Part shown: in pieces, positions 1-11,500 of the stretch
How the letters are laid out: each line of letters begins with the position of its first letter
Numbering within the stretch: the first letter of the stretch is position 1
Source: Auanema rhodensis
Lineage: Eukaryota > Nematoda > Chromadorea > Rhabditida > Rhabditidae
Length of the DNA stretch: 64,000 bases
Assembly (NCBI GenBank): GCA_964057225.1
Contig: OZ059897.1
Span: 17,546,001 to 17,610,000 of the forward strand
Reading direction: 5' to 3'
Made by a program: the position numbers and the translations under genes
Notes under the pieces: generated by a model
Database searches by the model: none
Told to the model about the DNA's origin: nothing
Seen by the model: the letters and a program-made list of their open reading frames with translations, nothing else

Positions 1-53
1 AACGCTTAATACAAAAATTAGTTATGATCGTTTGAAAAATGATGCATTAGTGT

Positions 54-81
54 ATGTTGAGTTTCCATGTACACTCAACAT
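54..81. repeat. 8-bp inverted repeat (dyad 1) in each monomer
   Basis: Arms ATGTTGAG (54-61) and CTCAACAT (74-81) are perfect reverse complements around a 12-nt spacer that holds a TGTACA palindrome (68-73). The arms look intact in nearly every copy. One exception is unit 136, where CTCAACTT at about 47,808 breaks a pair. The A73G substitution in units 153, 164, 171 and 178 changes only the spacer. A protein-binding dyad or cruciform role is possible but not shown. Confidence 0.85.
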
Positions 82-102
82 TGCTTCCAAAAACATTTTG
101 AC

Positions 103-167
103 AAAAATTTTTTCGAAAAATTTCAAAATAATTTAGCAAAAAGTAGATGTTTTTAGATTCCTTTTTT
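103..167. other. Dense A-tract/T-tract cluster
   Basis: Runs of four to six A or T recur at short intervals here: around 103-107, 108-113, 116-120, 125-128, 138-142, 150-154 and 162-167. Centre spacings in the right half are roughly 12-14 bp, close to a helical turn. Phased A-tracts are known to bend DNA, so intrinsic curvature is a reasonable inference for this third of the monomer. The pattern repeats in every unit. Confidence 0.55.
109..120. repeat. Perfect 12-bp palindrome TTTTTCGAAAAA
   Basis: The palindrome is centred on the CpG at 114-115. Position 107, just outside it, is one of the most variable sites (A, C or T). The run of T that forms its left arm is the only place in the window where indels occur. 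In unit 171 a T to G change at 60,122 interrupts the left arm. Confidence 0.85.
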
Positions 168-206
168 CAAGGCAAAGACGATGGACAATGTTATTCAACG
201 AAAAAA

Positions 207-210
207 TTTA
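207..210. other. Multi-allelic site: TTTA, TTAA, ACAA, TTGA or GTAA
   Basis: Monomers differ here by up to three adjacent bases. By eye TTAA occurs in roughly 82 units, TTTA in about 46, ACAA in about 46, TTGA in six (27, 29, 40, 41, 43, 46) and GTAA in two (84, 123). ACAA almost always travels with A at position 263, 56 bp away (exceptions are units 28 and 42), while TTAA mostly travels with C. This is the best single site for classing monomers. Confidence 0.85.
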
Positions 211-231
211 TTCTTCAGGGTGAAAATCGAG

Positions 232-253
232 GATATAAGTGTGAACTTATATC
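232..253 (+). repeat. 9-bp hairpin with GTGA loop (dyad 2)
   Basis: Arms GATATAAGT (232-240) and ACTTATATC (245-253) are perfectly complementary around the four bases GTGA. Read as plus-strand RNA the loop is GUGA, which fits the GNRA tetraloop family known to stabilise hairpins; the minus-strand loop UCAC does not. The only break I noticed is in unit 46, where AAGT becomes AAAT near 16,377. Whether the array is transcribed is unknown. Confidence 0.85.
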
Positions 254-262
254 AGTTGATAT
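249..262. repeat. Overlapping palindrome ATATCA-GT-TGATAT (dyad 3)
   Basis: Six-base arms flank a two-base centre and share 249-253 with the right arm of dyad 2, so the two structures cannot form together on one strand. In units 3, 26, 39, 45, 50, 91 and 130 the centre reads AT, giving a perfect 14-bp palindrome (for example 1302-1315). Confidence 0.85.
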
Positions 263-267
263 CTCGG

Positions 268-326
268 TGCATTTTTAAGCTAGCGCAAATCTGATAACAC
301 AGATCGACGCAGCTTAAAAATCCGCA
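268..326. repeat. Compound hairpin of about 59 nt (dyad 4)
   Basis: An 11-bp perfect stem pairs 271-281 with 311-321 (ATTTTTAAGCT with AGCTTAAAAAT). Outside it, TGC 268-270 can pair with GCA 324-326 across a two-base bulge. Inside it, GCG 283-285 pairs with CGC 308-310, and ATCTG 289-293 pairs with CAGAT 300-304 around the loop ATAACA. Several of the commonest variants fall in it: A289G and C310T would leave G-U wobble pairs in RNA, A316G also leaves a wobble, and A317C breaks a pair. The GCTAGC palindrome at 279-284 lies inside. Confidence 0.75.
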
Positions 327-1755
327 TCGAATGCACTATACTACAATGAAAAACGCTTAATACAAAAATTAGTTATGATCGTTTGAAAAATGATGCATTA
401 GTGTATGTTGAGTTTCCATGTACACTCAACATTGCTTCCAAAAACATTTTGACAAAAATTTTTTCGAAAAATTTCAAAATAATTTACCAAAAAGTAGATG
501 TTTTTAGATTCCTTTTTTCAAGGCAAAGACGATGGACAATGTTATTCAACGAAAAAAACAATTCTTCAGGGTGAAAATCGAGGATATAAGTGTGAACTTA
601 TATCAGTTGATATATCGGTGCATTTTTAAGCTAGCGCAAATCTGATAACACAGATCGACGCAGCTTACAAATCCGCATCGAATGCACTATACTACATTGA
701 GAAACGCTTAATACAAAAATTAGTTATGATCGTTTGAAAAATGATGCATTAGTGTATGTTGAGTTTCCATGTACACTCAACATTGCTTCCAAAAACATTT
801 TGACAAAAATTTTTTCGAAAAATTTCAAGATAATTTAGCAAAAAGTAGATGTTTTTAGATTCCTTTTTTCAAGGCAAAGACGATGGACAATGTTATTCAA
901 CGAAAAAATTAATTCTTCAGGGTGAAAATCGAGGATATAAGTGTGAACTTATATCAGTTGATATATCGGTGCATTTTTAAGCTAGCGCAAATCTGATAAC
1001 ACAGATCGACGCAGCTTAAAAATCTGCATCGAATGCACTATACTACATTGAGAAACGCTTAATACAAAAATTAGTTATGATTGTTTGAAAAATGATTCAT
1101 TAGTGTATGTTGAGTTTCCATGTACACTCAACATTGCTTCCAAAAACATTTTGACAAAACTTTTTTCGAAAAATTTCAAGATAATTTAGCAAAAAGTAGA
1201 TGTTTTTAGATTCCTTTTTTCAAGGCAAAGACGATGGACAATGTTATTCAACGAAAAAATTAATTCTTCAGGGTGAAAATCGAGGATATAAGTGTGAACT
1301 TATATCAATTGATATCTCGGTGCATTTTTAAGCTAGCGCAAATCTGATAACACAGATCGACGCAGCTTAAAAATCCGCATCGAATGCACTATACTACATT
1401 GAGAAACGCTTAATACAAAAATTAGTTATGATCGTTTGAAAAATGATGCATTAGTGTATGTTGAGTTTCCATGTACACTCAACATTGCTTCCAAAAACAT
1501 TTTGACAAAAATTTTTTCGAAAAATTTCAAGATAATTTAGCGAAAAGTAGATGTTTTTAGATTCCTTTTTTCAAGGCAAAGACGATGGACAATGTTATTC
1601 AACGAAAAAATTAATTCTTCAGGGTGAAAATCGAGGATATAAGTGTGAACTTATATCAGTTGATATCTCGGTGCATTTTTAAGCTAGCGCAAATCTGATA
1701 ACACAGATCGACGCAGCTTAAAAATCCGCATCGAATGCACTATACTACATTGAGA

Positions 1756-2808
1756 AACGCTAAATACAAAAATTAGTTATGATCGTTTGAAAAATGATGC
1801 ATTAGTGTATGTTGAGTTTCCATGTACACTCAACATTGCTTCCAAAAACATTTTGACAAAAATTTTTTCGAAAAATTTCAAAATAATTTAGCAAAAAGTA
1901 GATGTTTTTAGATTCCTTTTTTCAAGGCAAAGACGATGGACAATGTTATTCAACGAAAAAATTAATTCTTCAGGGTGAAAATCGAGGATATAAGTGTGAA
2001 CTTATATCAGTTGATATCTCGGTGCATTTTTAAGCTAGCGCAAATCTGATAACACAGATCGACGCAGCTTAAAAATCCGCATCGAATGCACTATACTACA
2101 TTGAGAAACGCTTAATACAAAAATTAGTTATGATCGTTTGAAAAATGATGCATTAGTGTATGTTGAGTTTCCATGTACACTCAACATTGCTACCAAAAAC
2201 ATTTTGACAAAAATTTTTTCGAAAAATTTCAAAATAATTTAGCAAAAAGTAGATGTTTTTAGATTCCTTTTTTCAAGGCAAAGACGATGGACAATGTTAT
2301 TCAACGAAAAAAACAATTCTTCAGGGTGAAAATCGAGGATATAAGTGTGAACTTATATCAGTTGATATATCGGTGCATTTTTAAGCTAGCGCAAATCTGA
2401 TAACACAGATCGACGCAGCTTACAAATCCGCATCGAATGCACTATACTACATTGAGAAACGCTTAATACAAAAATTAGTTATGATCGTTTGAAAAATGAT
2501 GCATTAGTGTATGTTGAGTTTCCATGTACACTCAACATTGCTTCCAAAAACATTTTGACAAAAATTTTTTCGAAAAATTTCAAGATAATTTAGCAAAAAG
2601 TAGATGTTTTTAGATTCCTTTTTTCAAGGCAAAGACGATGGACAATGTTATTCAACGAAAAAATTAATTCTTCAGGGTGAAAATCGAGGATATAAGTGTG
2701 AACTTATATCAGTTGATATCTCGGTGCATTTTTAAGCTAGCGCAAATCTGATAACACAGATCGACGTAGCTTAAAAATCCGCATCGAATGCACTATACTA
2801 CATTGAGA
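1756..2808 (+). repeat. HOR trimer copy 1 (units 5-7), 4-unit period
   Basis: The order is: a monomer starting AACGCTAAAT (T7A); a monomer with GCTACC (T86A), ACAA and TTACAA (A317C); then a monomer with A127G, TTAA and C310T. The same three appear 1,404 bp later. T86A occurs only in these two copies. The intervening unit 8 has a private ATCATC at about 2833. Confidence 0.85.
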
Positions 2809-3159
2809 AACGCTTAATACAAAAATTAGTTATCATCGTTTGAAAAATGATGCATTAGTGTATGTTGAGTTTCCATGTACACTCAACATTGCTTCCAAAA
2901 ACATTTTGACAAAAATTTTTTCGAAAAATTTCAAAATAATTTAGCAAAAAGTAGATGTTTTTAGATTCCTTTTTTCAAGGCAAAGACGATGGACAATGTT
3001 ATTCAACGAAAAAATTAATTCTTCAGGGTGAAAATCGAGGATATAAGTGTGAACTTATATCAGTTGATATCTCGGTGCATTTTTAAGCTAGCGCAAATCT
3101 GATAACACAGATCGACGCAGCTTAAAAATCCGCATCGAATGCACTATACTACATTGAGA

Positions 3160-4212
3160 AACGCTAAATACAAAAATTAGTTATGATCGTTTGAAAAATG
3201 ATGCATTAGTGTATGTTGAGTTTCCATGTACACTCAACATTGCTTCCAAAAACATTTTGACAAAAATTTTTTCGAAAAATTTCAAAATAATTTAGCAAAA
3301 AGTAGATGTTTTTAGATTCCTTTTTTCAAGGCAAAGACGATGGACAATGTTATTCAACGAAAAAATTAATTCTTCAGGGTGAAAATCGAGGATATAAGTG
3401 TGAACTTATATCAGTTGATATCTCGGTGCATTTTTAAGCTAGCGCAAATCTGATAACACAGATCGACGCAGCTTAAAAATCCGCATCGAATGCACTATAC
3501 TACATTGAGAAACGCTTAATACAAAAATTAGTTATGATCGTTTGAAAAATGATGCATTAGTGTATGTTGAGTTTCCATGTACACTCAACATTGCTACCAA
3601 AAACATTTTGACAAAAATTTTTTCGAAAAATTTCAAAATAATTTAGCAAAAAGTAGATGTTTTTAGATTCCTTTTTTCAAGGCAAAGACGATGGACAATG
3701 TTATTCAACGAAAAAAACAATTCTTCAGGGTGAAAATCGAGGATATAAGTGTGAACTTATATCAGTTGATATATCGGTGCATTTTTAAGCTAGCGCAAAT
3801 CTGATAACACAGATCGACGCAGCTTACAAATCCGCATCGAATGCACTATACTACATAGAGAAACGCTTAATACAAAAATTAGTTATGATCGTTTGAAAAA
3901 TGATGCATTAGTGTATGTTGAGTTTCCATGTACACTCAACATTGCTTCCAAAAACATTTTGACAAAAATTTTTTCGAAAAATTTCAAGATAATTTAGCAA
4001 AAAGTAGATGTTTTTAGATTCCTTTTTTCAAGGCAAAGACGATGGACAATGTTATTCAACGAAAAAATTAATTCTTCAGGGTGAAAATCGAGGATATAAG
4101 TGTGAACTTATATCAGTTGATATCTCGGTGCATTTTTAAGCTAGCGCAAATCTGATAACACAGATCGACGTAGCTTAAAAATCCGCATCGAATGCACTAT
4201 ACTACATTGAGA
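3160..4212 (+). repeat. HOR trimer copy 2 (units 9-11), 4-unit period
   Basis: This matches units 5-7 in order and in the diagnostic T86A site (2192 versus 3596, a spacing of exactly 1,404 bp). The following unit 12 differs from unit 8, so the shared segment ends here. Unit 10 ends with a private CTACATAGAG. Confidence 0.85.
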
Positions 4213-5967
4213 AACGCTTAATACAAAAATTAGTTATGATCGTTTGAAAAATGATGCATTAGTGTATGTTGAGTTTCCATGTACACTCAACATTGCTTCC
4301 AAAAACATTTTGACAAAACTTTTTTCGAAAAATTTCAAGATAATTTAGCGAAAAGTAGATGTTTTTAGATTCCTTTTTTCAAGGCAAAGACGATGGACAA
4401 TGTTATTCAACGAAAAAATTAATTCTCCAGGGTGAAAATCGAGGATATAAGTGTGAACTTATATCAGTTGATATCTCGGTGCATTTTTAAGCTAGCGCAA
4501 ATCTGATAACACAGATCGACGCAGCTTAAAAGTCCGCATCGAATGCACTATACTACATTGAGAAACGCTTAATACAAAAATTAGTTATGATCGTTTGAAA
4601 AATGATGCATTAGTGTATGTTGAGTTTCCATGTACACTCAACATTGCTTCCAAAAACATTTTGACAAAACTTTTTTCGAAAAATTTCAAAATAATTTAGC
4701 AAAAAGTAGATGTTTTTAGATTCCTTTTTTCAAGGCAAAGACGATGGACAATGTTATTCAACGAAAAAATTTATTCTTCAGGGTGAAAATCGAGGATATA
4801 AGTGTGAACTTATATCAGTTGATATATCGGTGCATTTTTAAGCTAGCGCAAATCTGATAACACAGATCGACGCAGCTTAAAAATCTGCATCGAATGCACT
4901 ATACTACATTGAGAAACGCTTAATACAAAAATTAGTTATGATCGTTTGAAAAATGATTCATTAGTGTATGTTGAGTTTCCATGTACACTCAACATTGCTT
5001 CCAAAAACATTTTGACAAAACTTTTTTCGAAAAATTTCAAGATAATTTAGCAAAAAGTAGATGTTTTTAGATTCCTTTTTTCAAGGCAAAGACGATGGAC
5101 AATGTTATTCAACGAAAAAATTAATTCTTCAGGGTGAAAATCGAGGATATAAGTGTGAACTTATATCAGTTGATATCTCGGTGCATTTTTAAGCTAGCGC
5201 AAATCTGATAACACAGATCGACGCAGCTTAAAAATCCGCATCGAATGCACTATACTACATTGAGAAACGCTTAATACAAAAATTAGTTATGATCGTTTGA
5301 AAAATGATGCATTAGTGTATGTTGAGTTTCCATGTACACTCAACATTGCTTCCAAAAACATTTTGACAAAAATTTTTTCGAAAAATTTCAAAATAATTTA
5401 GCAAAAAGTAGATGTTTTTAGATTCCTTTTTTCAAGGCAAAGACGATGGACAATGTTATTCAACGAAAAAAACAATTCTTCAGGGTGAAAATCGAGGATA
5501 TAAGTGTGAACTTATATCAGTTGATATATCGGTGCATTTTTAAGCTAGCGCAAATCTGATAACACAGATCGACGCAGCTTACAAATCCGCATCGAATGCA
5601 CTATACTACATTGAGAAACGCTTAATACAAAAATTAGTTATGATCGTTTGAAAAATGATGCATTAGTGTATGTTGAGTTTCCATGTACACTCAACATTGC
5701 TTCCAAAAACATTTTGACAAAAATTTTTTCGAAAAATTTCAAAATAATTTAGCGAAAAGTAGATGTTTTTAGATTCCTTTTTTCAAGGCAAAGACGATGG
5801 ACAATGTTATTCAACGAAAAAATTAATTATTCAGGGTGAAAATCGAGGATATAAGTGTGAACTTATATCAGTTGATATCTCGGTGCATTTTTAAGCTAGC
5901 GCAAATCTGATAACACAGATCGACGTAGCTTGAAAATCCGCATCGAATGCACTATACTACATTGAGA
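4213..5967 (+). repeat. Units 12-16, unpaired monomers
   Basis: Single monomers bridge the trimer repeat and the 13-mer. Units 12 to 14 carry A107C. Unit 12 has the CTCCAG allele (T215C) and a private AAAGTCC near 4532. Units 13-14 show the C323T then G44T pair. Unit 16 has ATTATTC near 5827 and the A316G allele, which is not seen again until unit 118. No larger period is visible. Confidence 0.75.
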
Positions 5968-7829
5968 AACGCTTAATACAAAAATTAGTTATGATCGTTT
6001 GAAAAATGATGCATTAGTGTATGTTGAGTTTCCATGTACACTCAACATTGCTTCCAAAAACATTTTGACAAAAATTTTTTCGAAAAATTTCAAAATAATT
6101 TAGCGAAAAGTAGATGTTTTTAGATTCCTTTTTTCAAGGCAAAGACGATGGACAATGTTATTCAACGAAAAAATTAATTCTTCAGGGTGAAAATCGAGGA
6201 TATAAGTGTGAACTTATATCAGTTGATATCTCGGTGCATTTTTAAGCTAGCGCAAATCTGATAACACAGATCGACGCAGCTTAAAAATCCGCATCGAATG
6301 CACTATACTACATTGAGAAACGCTAAATACAAAAATTAGTTATGATCGTTTGAAAAATGATGCATTAGTGTATGTTGAGTTTCCATGTACACTCAACATT
6401 GCTTCCAAAAACATTTTGACAAAAATTTTTTCGAAAAATTTCAAAATAATTTAGCGAAAAGTAGATGTTTTTAGATTCCTTTTTTCAAGGCAAAGACGAT
6501 GGACAATGTTATTCAACGAAAAAATTAATTCTTCAGGGTGAAAATCGAGGATATAAGTGTGAACTTATATCAGTTGATATCTCGGTGCATTTTTAAGCTA
6601 GCGCAAATCTGATAACACAGATCGACGCAGCTTAAAAATCCGCATCGAATGCACTATACTACATTGAGAAACGCTTAATACAAAAATTAGTTATGATCGT
6701 TTGAAAAATGATGCATTAGTGTATGTTGAGTTTCCATGTACACTCAACATTGCTTCCAAAAACATTTTGACAAAAATTTTTTCGAAAAATTTCAAAATAA
6801 TTTAGCAAAAAGTAGATGTTTTTAGATTCCTTTTTTCAAGGCAAAGACGATGGACAATGTTATTCAACGAAAAAAACAATTCTTCAGGGTGAAAATCGAG
6901 GATATAAGTGTGAACTTATATCAGTTGATATATCGGTGCATTTTTAAGCTAGCGCAAATCTGATAACACAGATCGACGCAGCTTAAAAATCCGCATCGAA
7001 TGCACTATACTACATTGAGAAACGCTAAATACAAAAATTAGTTATGATCGTTTGAAAAATGATGCATTAGTGTATGTTGAGTTTCCATGTACACTCAACA
7101 TTGCTTCCAAAAACATTTTGACAAAAATTTTTTCGAAAAATTTCAAAATAATTTAGCAAAAAGTAGATGTTTTTAGATTCCTTTTTTCAAGGCAAAGACG
7201 ATGGACAATGTTATTCAACGAAAAAATTAATTCTTCAGGGTGAAAATCGAGGATATAAGTGTGAACTTATATCAGTTGATATCTCGGTGCATTTTTAAGC
7301 TAGCGCAAATCTGATAACACAGATCGACGCAGCTTAAAAATCCGCATCGAATGCACTATACTACATTGAGAAACGCTTAATACAAAAATTAGTTATGATC
7401 GTTTGAAAAATGATGCATTAGTGTATGTTGAGTTTCCATGTACACTCAACATTGCTTCCAAAAACATTTTGACAAAAATTTTTTCGAAAAATTTCAAAAT
7501 AATTTAGCAAAAAGTAGATGTTTTTAGATTCCTTTTTTCAAGGCAAAGACGATGGACAATGTTATTCAACGAAAAAAACAATTCTTCAGGGTGAAAATCG
7601 AGGATATAAGTGTGAACTTATATCAGTTGATATATCGGTGCATTTTTAAGCTAGCGCAAATCTGATAACACAGATCGACGCAGCTTACAAATCCGCATCG
7701 AATGCACTATACTACATTGAGAAACGCTTAATACAAAAATTAGTTATGATCGTTTGAAAAATGATGCATTAGTGTATGTTGAGTTTCCATGTACACTCAA
7801 CATTGCTTCCAAAAACATTTTGACAAAAC

Positions 7830-7833
7830 TTTT
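7830..7833. other. 2-bp deletion in T-run, unit 22
   Basis: The T-run after ACAAAAC has four T instead of six, making a 349-bp monomer. It sits at the edge of the TTTTTCGAAAAA palindrome, on an A107C background. Confidence 0.92.
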
Positions 7834-8529
7834 CGAAAAATTTCAAGATAATTTAGCAAAAAGTAGATGTTTTTAGATTCCTTTTTTCAAGGCAAAGACG
7901 ATGGACAATGTTATTCAACGAAAAAATTAATTCTTCAGGGTGAAAATCGAGGATATAAGTGTGAACTTATATCAGTTGATATCTCGGTGCATTTTTAAGC
8001 TAGCGCAAATCTGATAACACAGATCGACGTAGCTTAAAAATCCGCATCGAATGCACTATACTACACTGAGAAACGCTTAATACAAAAATTAGTTATGATC
8101 GTTTGAAAAATGATGCATTAGTGTATGTTGAGTTTCCATGTACACTCAACATTGCTTCCAAAAACATTTTGACAAAAATTTTTTCGAAAAATTTCAAAAT
8201 AATTTAGCGAAAAGTAGATGTTTTTAGATTCCTTTTTTCAAGGCAAAGACGATGGACAATGTTATTCAACGAAAAAATTTATTCTTCAGGGTGAAAATCG
8301 AGGATATAAGTGTGAACTTATATCAGTTGATATCTCGGTGCATTTTTAAGCTAGCGCAAATCTGATAACACAGATCGACGCAGCTTAAAAATCTGCATCG
8401 AATGCACTATACTACATTGAGAAACGCTTAATACAAAAATTAGTTATGATCGTTTGAAAAATGATTCATTAGTGTATGTTGAGTTTCCATGTACACTCAA
8501 CATTGCTTCCAAAAACATTTTGACAAAAC

Positions 8530-8533
8530 TTTT
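8530..8533. other. 2-bp deletion in T-run, unit 24
   Basis: The same four-T allele as in unit 22 occurs two monomers later, this time on a G44T background. Confidence 0.92.
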
Positions 8534-11500
8534 CGAAAAATTTCAAGATAATTTAGCAAAAAGTAGATGTTTTTAGATTCCTTTTTTCAAGGCAAAGACG
8601 ATGGACAATGTTATTCAACGAAAAAATTAATTCTTCAGGGTGAAAATCGAGGATATAAGTGTGAACTTATATCAGTTGATATCTCGGTGCATTTTTAAGC
8701 TAGCGCAAATCTGATAACACAGATCGACGTAGCTTAAAAATCCGCATCGAATGCACTATACTACATTGAGAAACGCTTAATACAAAAATTAGTTATGATC
8801 GTTTGAAAAATGATGCATTAGTGTATGTTGAGTTTCCATGTACACTCAACATTGCTTCCAAAAACATTTTGACAAAAATTTTTTCGAAAAATTTCAAAAT
8901 AATTTAGCGAAAAGTAGATGTTTTTAGATTCCTTTTTTCAAGGCAAAGACGATGGACAATGTTATTCAACGAAAAAATTTATTCTTCAGGGTGAAAATCG
9001 AGGATATAAGTGTGAACTTATATCAGTTGATATCTCGGTGCATTTTTAAGCTAGCGCAAATCTGATAACACAGATCGACGCAGCTTAAAAATCTGCATCG
9101 AATGCACTATACTACATTGAGAAACGCTTAATACAAAAATTAGTTATGATCGTTTGAAAAATGATTCATTAGTGTATGTTGAGTTTCCATGTACACTCAA
9201 CATTGCTTCCAAAAACATTTTGACAAAAATTTTTTCGAAAAATTTCAAGATAATTTAGCAAAAAGTAGATGTTTTTAGATTCCTTTTTTCAAGGCAAAGA
9301 CGATGGACAATGTTATTCAACGAAAAAATTAATTCTTCAGGGTGAAAATCGAGGATATAAGTGTGAACTTATATCAATTGATATCTCGGTGCATTTTTAA
9401 GCTAGCGCAAATCTGATAACACAGATCGACGCAGCTTAAAAATCCGCATCGAATGCACTATACTACATTGAGAAACGCTTAATACAAAAATTAGTTATGA
9501 TCGTTTGAAAAATGATGCATTAGTGTATGTTGAGTTTCCATGTACACTCAACATTGCTTCCAAAAACATTTTGACAAAAATTTTTTCGAAAAATTTCAAG
9601 ATAATTTAGCGAAAAGTAGATGTTTTTAGATTCCTTTTTTCAAGGCAAAGACGATGGACATTGTTATTCAACGAAAAAATTGATTCTTCAGGGTGAAAAT
9701 CGAGGATATAAGTGTGAACTTATATCAGTTGATATCTCGGTGCATTTTTAAGCTAGCGCAAATCTGATAACACAGATCGACGCAGCTTAAAAATCCGCAT
9801 CGAATGCACTATACTACATTGAGAAACGCTTAATACAAAAATTAGTTATGATCGTTTGAAAAATGATGCATTAGTGTATGTTGAGTTTCCATGTACACTC
9901 AACATTGCTTCCAAAAACATTTTGACAAAAATTTTTTCGAAAAATTTCAAAATAATTTAGCAAAAAGTAGATGTTTTTAGATTCCTTTTTTCAAGGCAAA
10001 GACGATGGACAATGTTATTCAACGAAAAAAACAATTCTTCAGGGTGAAAATCGAGGATATAAGTGTGAACTTATATCAGTTGATATCTCGGTGCATTTTT
10101 AAGCTAGCGCAAATCTGATAGCACAGATCGACGTAGCTTAAAAATCCGCATCGAATGCACTATACTACATTGAGAAACGCTTAATACAAAAATTAGTTAT
10201 GATCGTTTGAAAAATGATGCATTAGTGTATGTTGAGTTTCCATGTACACTCAACATTGCTTCCAAAAACATTTTGACAAAAATTTTTTCGAAAAATTTCA
10301 AAATAATTTAGCAAAAAGTAGATGTTTTTAGATTCCTTTCTTCAAGGCAAAGACGATGGACAATGTTATTCAACGAAAAAATTGATTCTTCAGGGTGAAA
10401 ATCGAGGATATAAGTGTGAACTTATATCAGTTGATATCTCGGTGCATTTTTAAGCTAGCGCAAATCTGATAACACAGATCGACGCAGCTTAAAAATCCGC
10501 ATCGAATGCACTATACTACATTGAGAAACGCTTAATACAAAAATTAGTTATGATCGTTTGAAAAATGATGCATTAGTGTATGTTGAGTTTCCATGTACAC
10601 TCAACATTGCTTCCAAAAACATTTTGACAAAAATTTTTTCGAAAAATTTCAAAATAATTTAGCAAAAAGTAGATGTTTTTAGATTCCTTTTTTCAAGGCA
10701 AAGACGATGGACAATGTTATTCAACGAAAAAATTAATTCTTCAGGGTGAAAATCGAGGATATAAGTGTGAACTTATATCAGTTGATATCTCGGTGCATTT
10801 TTAAGCTAGCGCAAATCTGATAACACAGATCGACGCAGCTTAAAAATCCGCATCGAATGCACTATACTACATTGAGAAACGCTAAATACAAAAATTAGTT
10901 ATGATCGTTTGAAAAATGATGCATTAGTGTATGTTGAGTTTCCATGTACACTCAACATTGCTTCCAAAAACATTTTGACAAAAATTTTTTCGAAAAATTT
11001 CAAAATAATTTAGCGAAAAGTAGATGTTTTTAGATTCCTTTTTTCAAGGCAAAGACGATGGACAATGTTATTCAACGAAAAAATTAATTCTTCAGGGTGA
11101 AAATCGAGGATATAAGTGTGAACTTATATCAGTTGATATCTCGGTGCATTTTTAAGCTAGCGCAAATCTGATAACACAGATCGACGCAGCTTAAAAATCC
11201 GCATCGAATGCACTATACTACATTGAGAAACGCTTAATACAAAAATTAGTTATGATCGTTTGAAAAATGATGCATTAGTGTATGTTGAGTTTCCATGTAC
11301 ACTCAACATTGCTTCCAAAAACATTTTGACAAAAATTTTTTCGAAAAATTTCAAAATAATTTAGCAAAAAGTAGATGTTTTTAGATTCCTTTTTTCAAGG
11401 CAAAGACGATGGACAATGTTATTCAACGAAAAAAACAATTCTTCAGGGTGAAAATCGAGGATATAAGTGTGAACTTATATCAGTTGATATATCGGTGCAT

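Larger units (their letters stand above)
1..351 (+). repeat. Reference monomer (unit 0) for position numbering
   Basis: This is the first full monomer, so window position equals monomer position here. By hand count it has about 110 G+C in 351 bases (31%) and 12 CpG dinucleotides. It carries the TTTA allele at 207-210. Its last bases read CTACAATGAA where most other copies have CTACATTGAG. The length is close to two nucleosome repeats, which is common for satellites, but I see no convincing internal half-unit duplication. All later monomer positions quoted are relative to this numbering. Confidence 0.97.
1..1755 (+). repeat. Units 0-4, left-edge monomers with mixed variants
   Basis: These five monomers do not form an obvious higher-order unit. 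Unit 1 (352-702) has TTTACC instead of TTTAGC near 486, which removes a stop codon and opens a chance 63-codon frame. Unit 2 ends with the C323T allele and unit 3 starts with G44T, a pairing that recurs throughout the array. Unit 3 also has a private C29T change and the perfect palindrome at 1302-1315. Confidence 0.8.
5968..10526 (+). repeat. 13-mer HOR copy A (units 17-29), 4,559 bp
   Basis: The variant order of units 17-27 is repeated at an offset of exactly 4,559 bp. Anchors are the two deletion monomers (units 22 and 24), the G255A monomer (unit 26), and the monomer with ATTGTT at 9661 plus TTGA (unit 27). It ends with a unit carrying ACAA, GATAGCACAG and C310T (28), then one with CTTTCTTC and TTGA (29). 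A private CTACACTGAG lies near 8065. Confidence 0.88.

Noticed and set aside
207-212. Minus-strand AATAAA polyadenylation signal in TTTA-type monomers
   Set aside because: It is a six-base match in A/T-rich DNA with no gene upstream; it is kept only as a note under the allele block.
1-351. CENP-B box
   Set aside because: No match to the TTCG...CGGG pattern or its complement; the only TTCG, at 112-115, is followed by A/T-rich sequence without CGGG.
1-351. tRNA, 5S rRNA or SINE-derived monomer
   Set aside because: I see no pol III A-box/B-box pair, no cloverleaf, and no poly(A) tail or target-site duplication.
1-351. Monomer as an ancient dimer of about 175 bp
   Set aside because: Comparing the two halves gives only short A-rich matches, no better than expected for this base composition.
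291-358. Hammerhead ribozyme, suggested by CTGATAA and GAAAC
   Set aside because: Some satellites carry hammerheads, but the core needs CTGATGA; here the bases are CTGATAA, and I could not lay out the three stems in the required order on either strand.
383-574. 63-codon plus-strand open frame
   Set aside because: It exists only because unit 1 has TTTACC where other monomers have TTTAGC, removing a stop codon. The same stretch in the other monomers is closed, there is no conserved protein feature, and it is satellite sequence.
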